Of a stretch of DNA of 64,000 nucleotides, positions 62,988-64,000 are shown piece after piece. The notes under the pieces were generated by a model. The model was not told the origin of the DNA, did no database searches, and saw only the letters and a program-made list of their open reading frames with translations. The position numbers and the translations under genes are program-made. The stretch's first letter is position 1. Every line of letters begins with the position of its first letter. The stretch is from Caldilineaceae bacterium (lineage in GTDB: Bacteria > Chloroflexota > Anaerolineae > Caldilineales > Caldilineaceae): positions 25,603-89,602 of the forward strand of contig JACKBA010000026.1 of the NCBI GenBank assembly GCA_020634815.1. Reading direction: 5' to 3'.

Positions 62988-63978
62988 CTTGCCCGTCCCC
63001 CAGGTACTGCTCGAGAATTCGATCCATCTCGGCGTTTACGCTCTCATCGATTCGCTGCCGCTGCTTGTCTTCTTCAAACCACGCCAACGTGCGGCGGATT
63101 CCCTCCCGGAAGGGAATCGTCGCCTGGTATCCAGGCACAAACGTCTTGATCTTGGTGTTGTCAAAGACTGCGCTCCACGTCTTGTCCCCCAACAGACTCC
63201 CGCTCAGTTGTGGCGCCGCCTGCGCGATAAAGTCTGATGGAATGTGGACGATCCTGGCTTCGACGCCCAAGGCACCGGCGATGGTCTGGTAGATTTGATT
63301 CCACGTCTGGACTTCGTCGGATGTGATGTGAAAGGCATGGCCCAACGCCTGCTCATTCCCCATCAGCCCGAGCAGGCCGCGACCAAAGTCTTCCGCATGG
63401 GTCACGACCCATAGCGAGGTGCCGTCGCCGTGGACGATGATCGGCCGGCCCCTCTTGAGCCGATCGGCCAGCGTATAGCACCCCCAGCCGCCAATCGCAA
63501 TCGGAAAGTTTGGGTCATAGGTCAGCGACGGACGCACAATCGTTGCGGGGAAACCTGTCGTCCGATACGCCTGCATCAGACGCTCTTCACACGCGATCTT
63601 GTTGCGCGCATATTCCCAGTAAGGATTGTGCAGGGGCGTCGACTCCGTGATGCGGTAATTAGTGGGCGGTTTCTGATAGGCCGACGCCGAACTGATAAAG
63701 ATGTACTGCTTGACCCGACCCTGAAAGAGCGCAATGTCACGCTCAATGTCATCGGGCGTGTAGGCAATCCAGTCGACGACGACATCGAAGTCCATATCCT
63801 GGAGGGCGGCGCGCAGGCTTTCGACGTGATGGATGTCGGCGATCAGGCTGCGGCTGCCGGGCACGGCGGCAGCGCGCATCCCGCGGTTGAGCAGATGAAG
63901 CTCGTGTCCCATTGCGACCGCTTGCCGGCTGACCGCAGTGCTGATGAAGCCGGTTCCTCCGATAAAGAGCACTTTCAT
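62971..63978 (-). CDS. NAD-dependent epimerase/dehydratase (extended SDR)
   Basis: A 335-aa extended SDR. Cofactor motif FIGGTGFISTAVSRQAV, ADIHHVESLRAAL, FISSASAYQKP and the active-site YWEYARNKIACEE (Tyr-x-x-x-Lys). IVRPSLTYDPNFP and a C-terminal TIPFREGIRRTLAWFEE follow. Such enzymes act on nucleotide sugars, although members of this atypical group also include RNA-binding and chloroplast proteins. The ATG at 63978 lies 22 bases from the window end, and upstream genes may continue the operon. Coupled with the isomerase-like gene. Confidence 0.9.
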   Translation of the reverse strand: MKVLFIGGTGFISTAVSRQAVAMGHELHLLNRGMRAAAVPGSRSLIADIHHVESLRAALQDMDFDVVVDWIAYTPDDIERDIALFQGRVKQYIFISSASAYQKPPTNYRITESTPLHNPYWEYARNKIACEERLMQAYRTTGFPATIVRPSLTYDPNFPIAIGGWGCYTLADRLKRGRPIIVHGDGTSLWVVTHAEDFGRGLLGLMGNEQALGHAFHITSDEVQTWNQIYQTIAGALGVEARIVHIPSDFIAQAAPQLSGSLLGDKTWSAVFDNTKIKTFVPGYQATIPFREGIRRTLAWFEEDKQRQRIDESVNAEMDRILEQYLGDGQDGRRK

Positions 63979-64000
63979 GGCAAATCTGTCCTTAGAAACC

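Overview
The window reads as chromosomal DNA of a GC-rich bacterium, most likely a member of the Chloroflexota (Caldilineae/Anaerolineae type). The assignment is inferred from several traits: secreted proteins ending in a short Phe/Tyr-Leu-Pro tail, an HtrA-like protease fused to an SH3 domain, small lipoproteins, many stand-alone ABC sugar and thiamine transporters, recA under a Gram-positive-type SOS box, and several families of short dispersed palindromic repeats. It could not be checked by search. Coding density is high; no phage, plasmid or insertion-sequence genes, rRNA genes or cas genes were found, and there is one tRNA.

Layout. 1-4216 (+): end of an alpha/beta hydrolase, then three tandem paralogous quinone-oxidoreductase-like MDR genes with two small genes. 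4414-7701 (+): a 1095-aa secreted HtrA-like protease with a triplicated domain. 7801-8400 (-): a low-GC secreted coiled-coil protein. 8620-14450 (+): pgeF, a secreted protein, yggS-proC-yggT, a lipoprotein, a minimal metallopeptidase and an SH3 membrane protein. 14452-19317 (-): a TPP-riboswitch-controlled thiamine ABC transporter (thiB, thiP, then a repeat-filled gap, a gamma-glutamylcyclotransferase and thiQ). 19317-21944 (-): patatin, a zinc-ribbon protein and an acidic protein of unknown function. 22184-25416: threonine synthase (+) and a quinone oxidoreductase plus acetamidase (-). 25638-29887: recA with an SOS promoter, a divergent unknown gene with a perfect sigma-A promoter, lysA, a DMT exporter and a 37-aa membrane peptide. 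30077-35903: LacI regulator, sugar ABC transporter and a sugar-acid SDR. 35916-39915 (+): membrane protein, MazG fusion and a cation-chloride-cotransporter-like permease. 40129-48478 (+): secreted protein, lgt, tRNA-Arg, a 22-bp palindrome array, an NTF2-like gene (-), two giant tandem secreted paralogues and an AI-2E-type permease. 48660-50701 (-): VOC protein and amidase. 50921-56323: cyclic-nucleotide-binding protein, MFS/HEAT protein and an HD-domain/cNMP protein. 56530-63978: MOSC protein, GT39-like glycosyltransferase, DHFR-like reductase, GH31 glycosidase, sugar isomerase-like protein and epimerase.

Most striking points: (1) a seven-unit array of the palindrome TTCACGCCGTGAA at an almost exact 22-bp period, in a convergent intergenic region just after tRNA-Arg; (2) four secreted proteins sharing a terminal F/Y-L-P-(A/L) tail, a candidate surface-sorting signal; (3) a terminator whose hairpin loop carries the -35 box of the tRNA promoter; (4) recA with an SOS box inside the promoter spacer; (5) a cNMP-binding / HEAT-transporter / HD gene cluster; (6) at least four unrelated dispersed repeat families, two of which touch stop codons of neighbouring genes. 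Gene starts were often moved inward from the longest frame to the codon with a Shine-Dalgarno sequence or family-like N-terminus.
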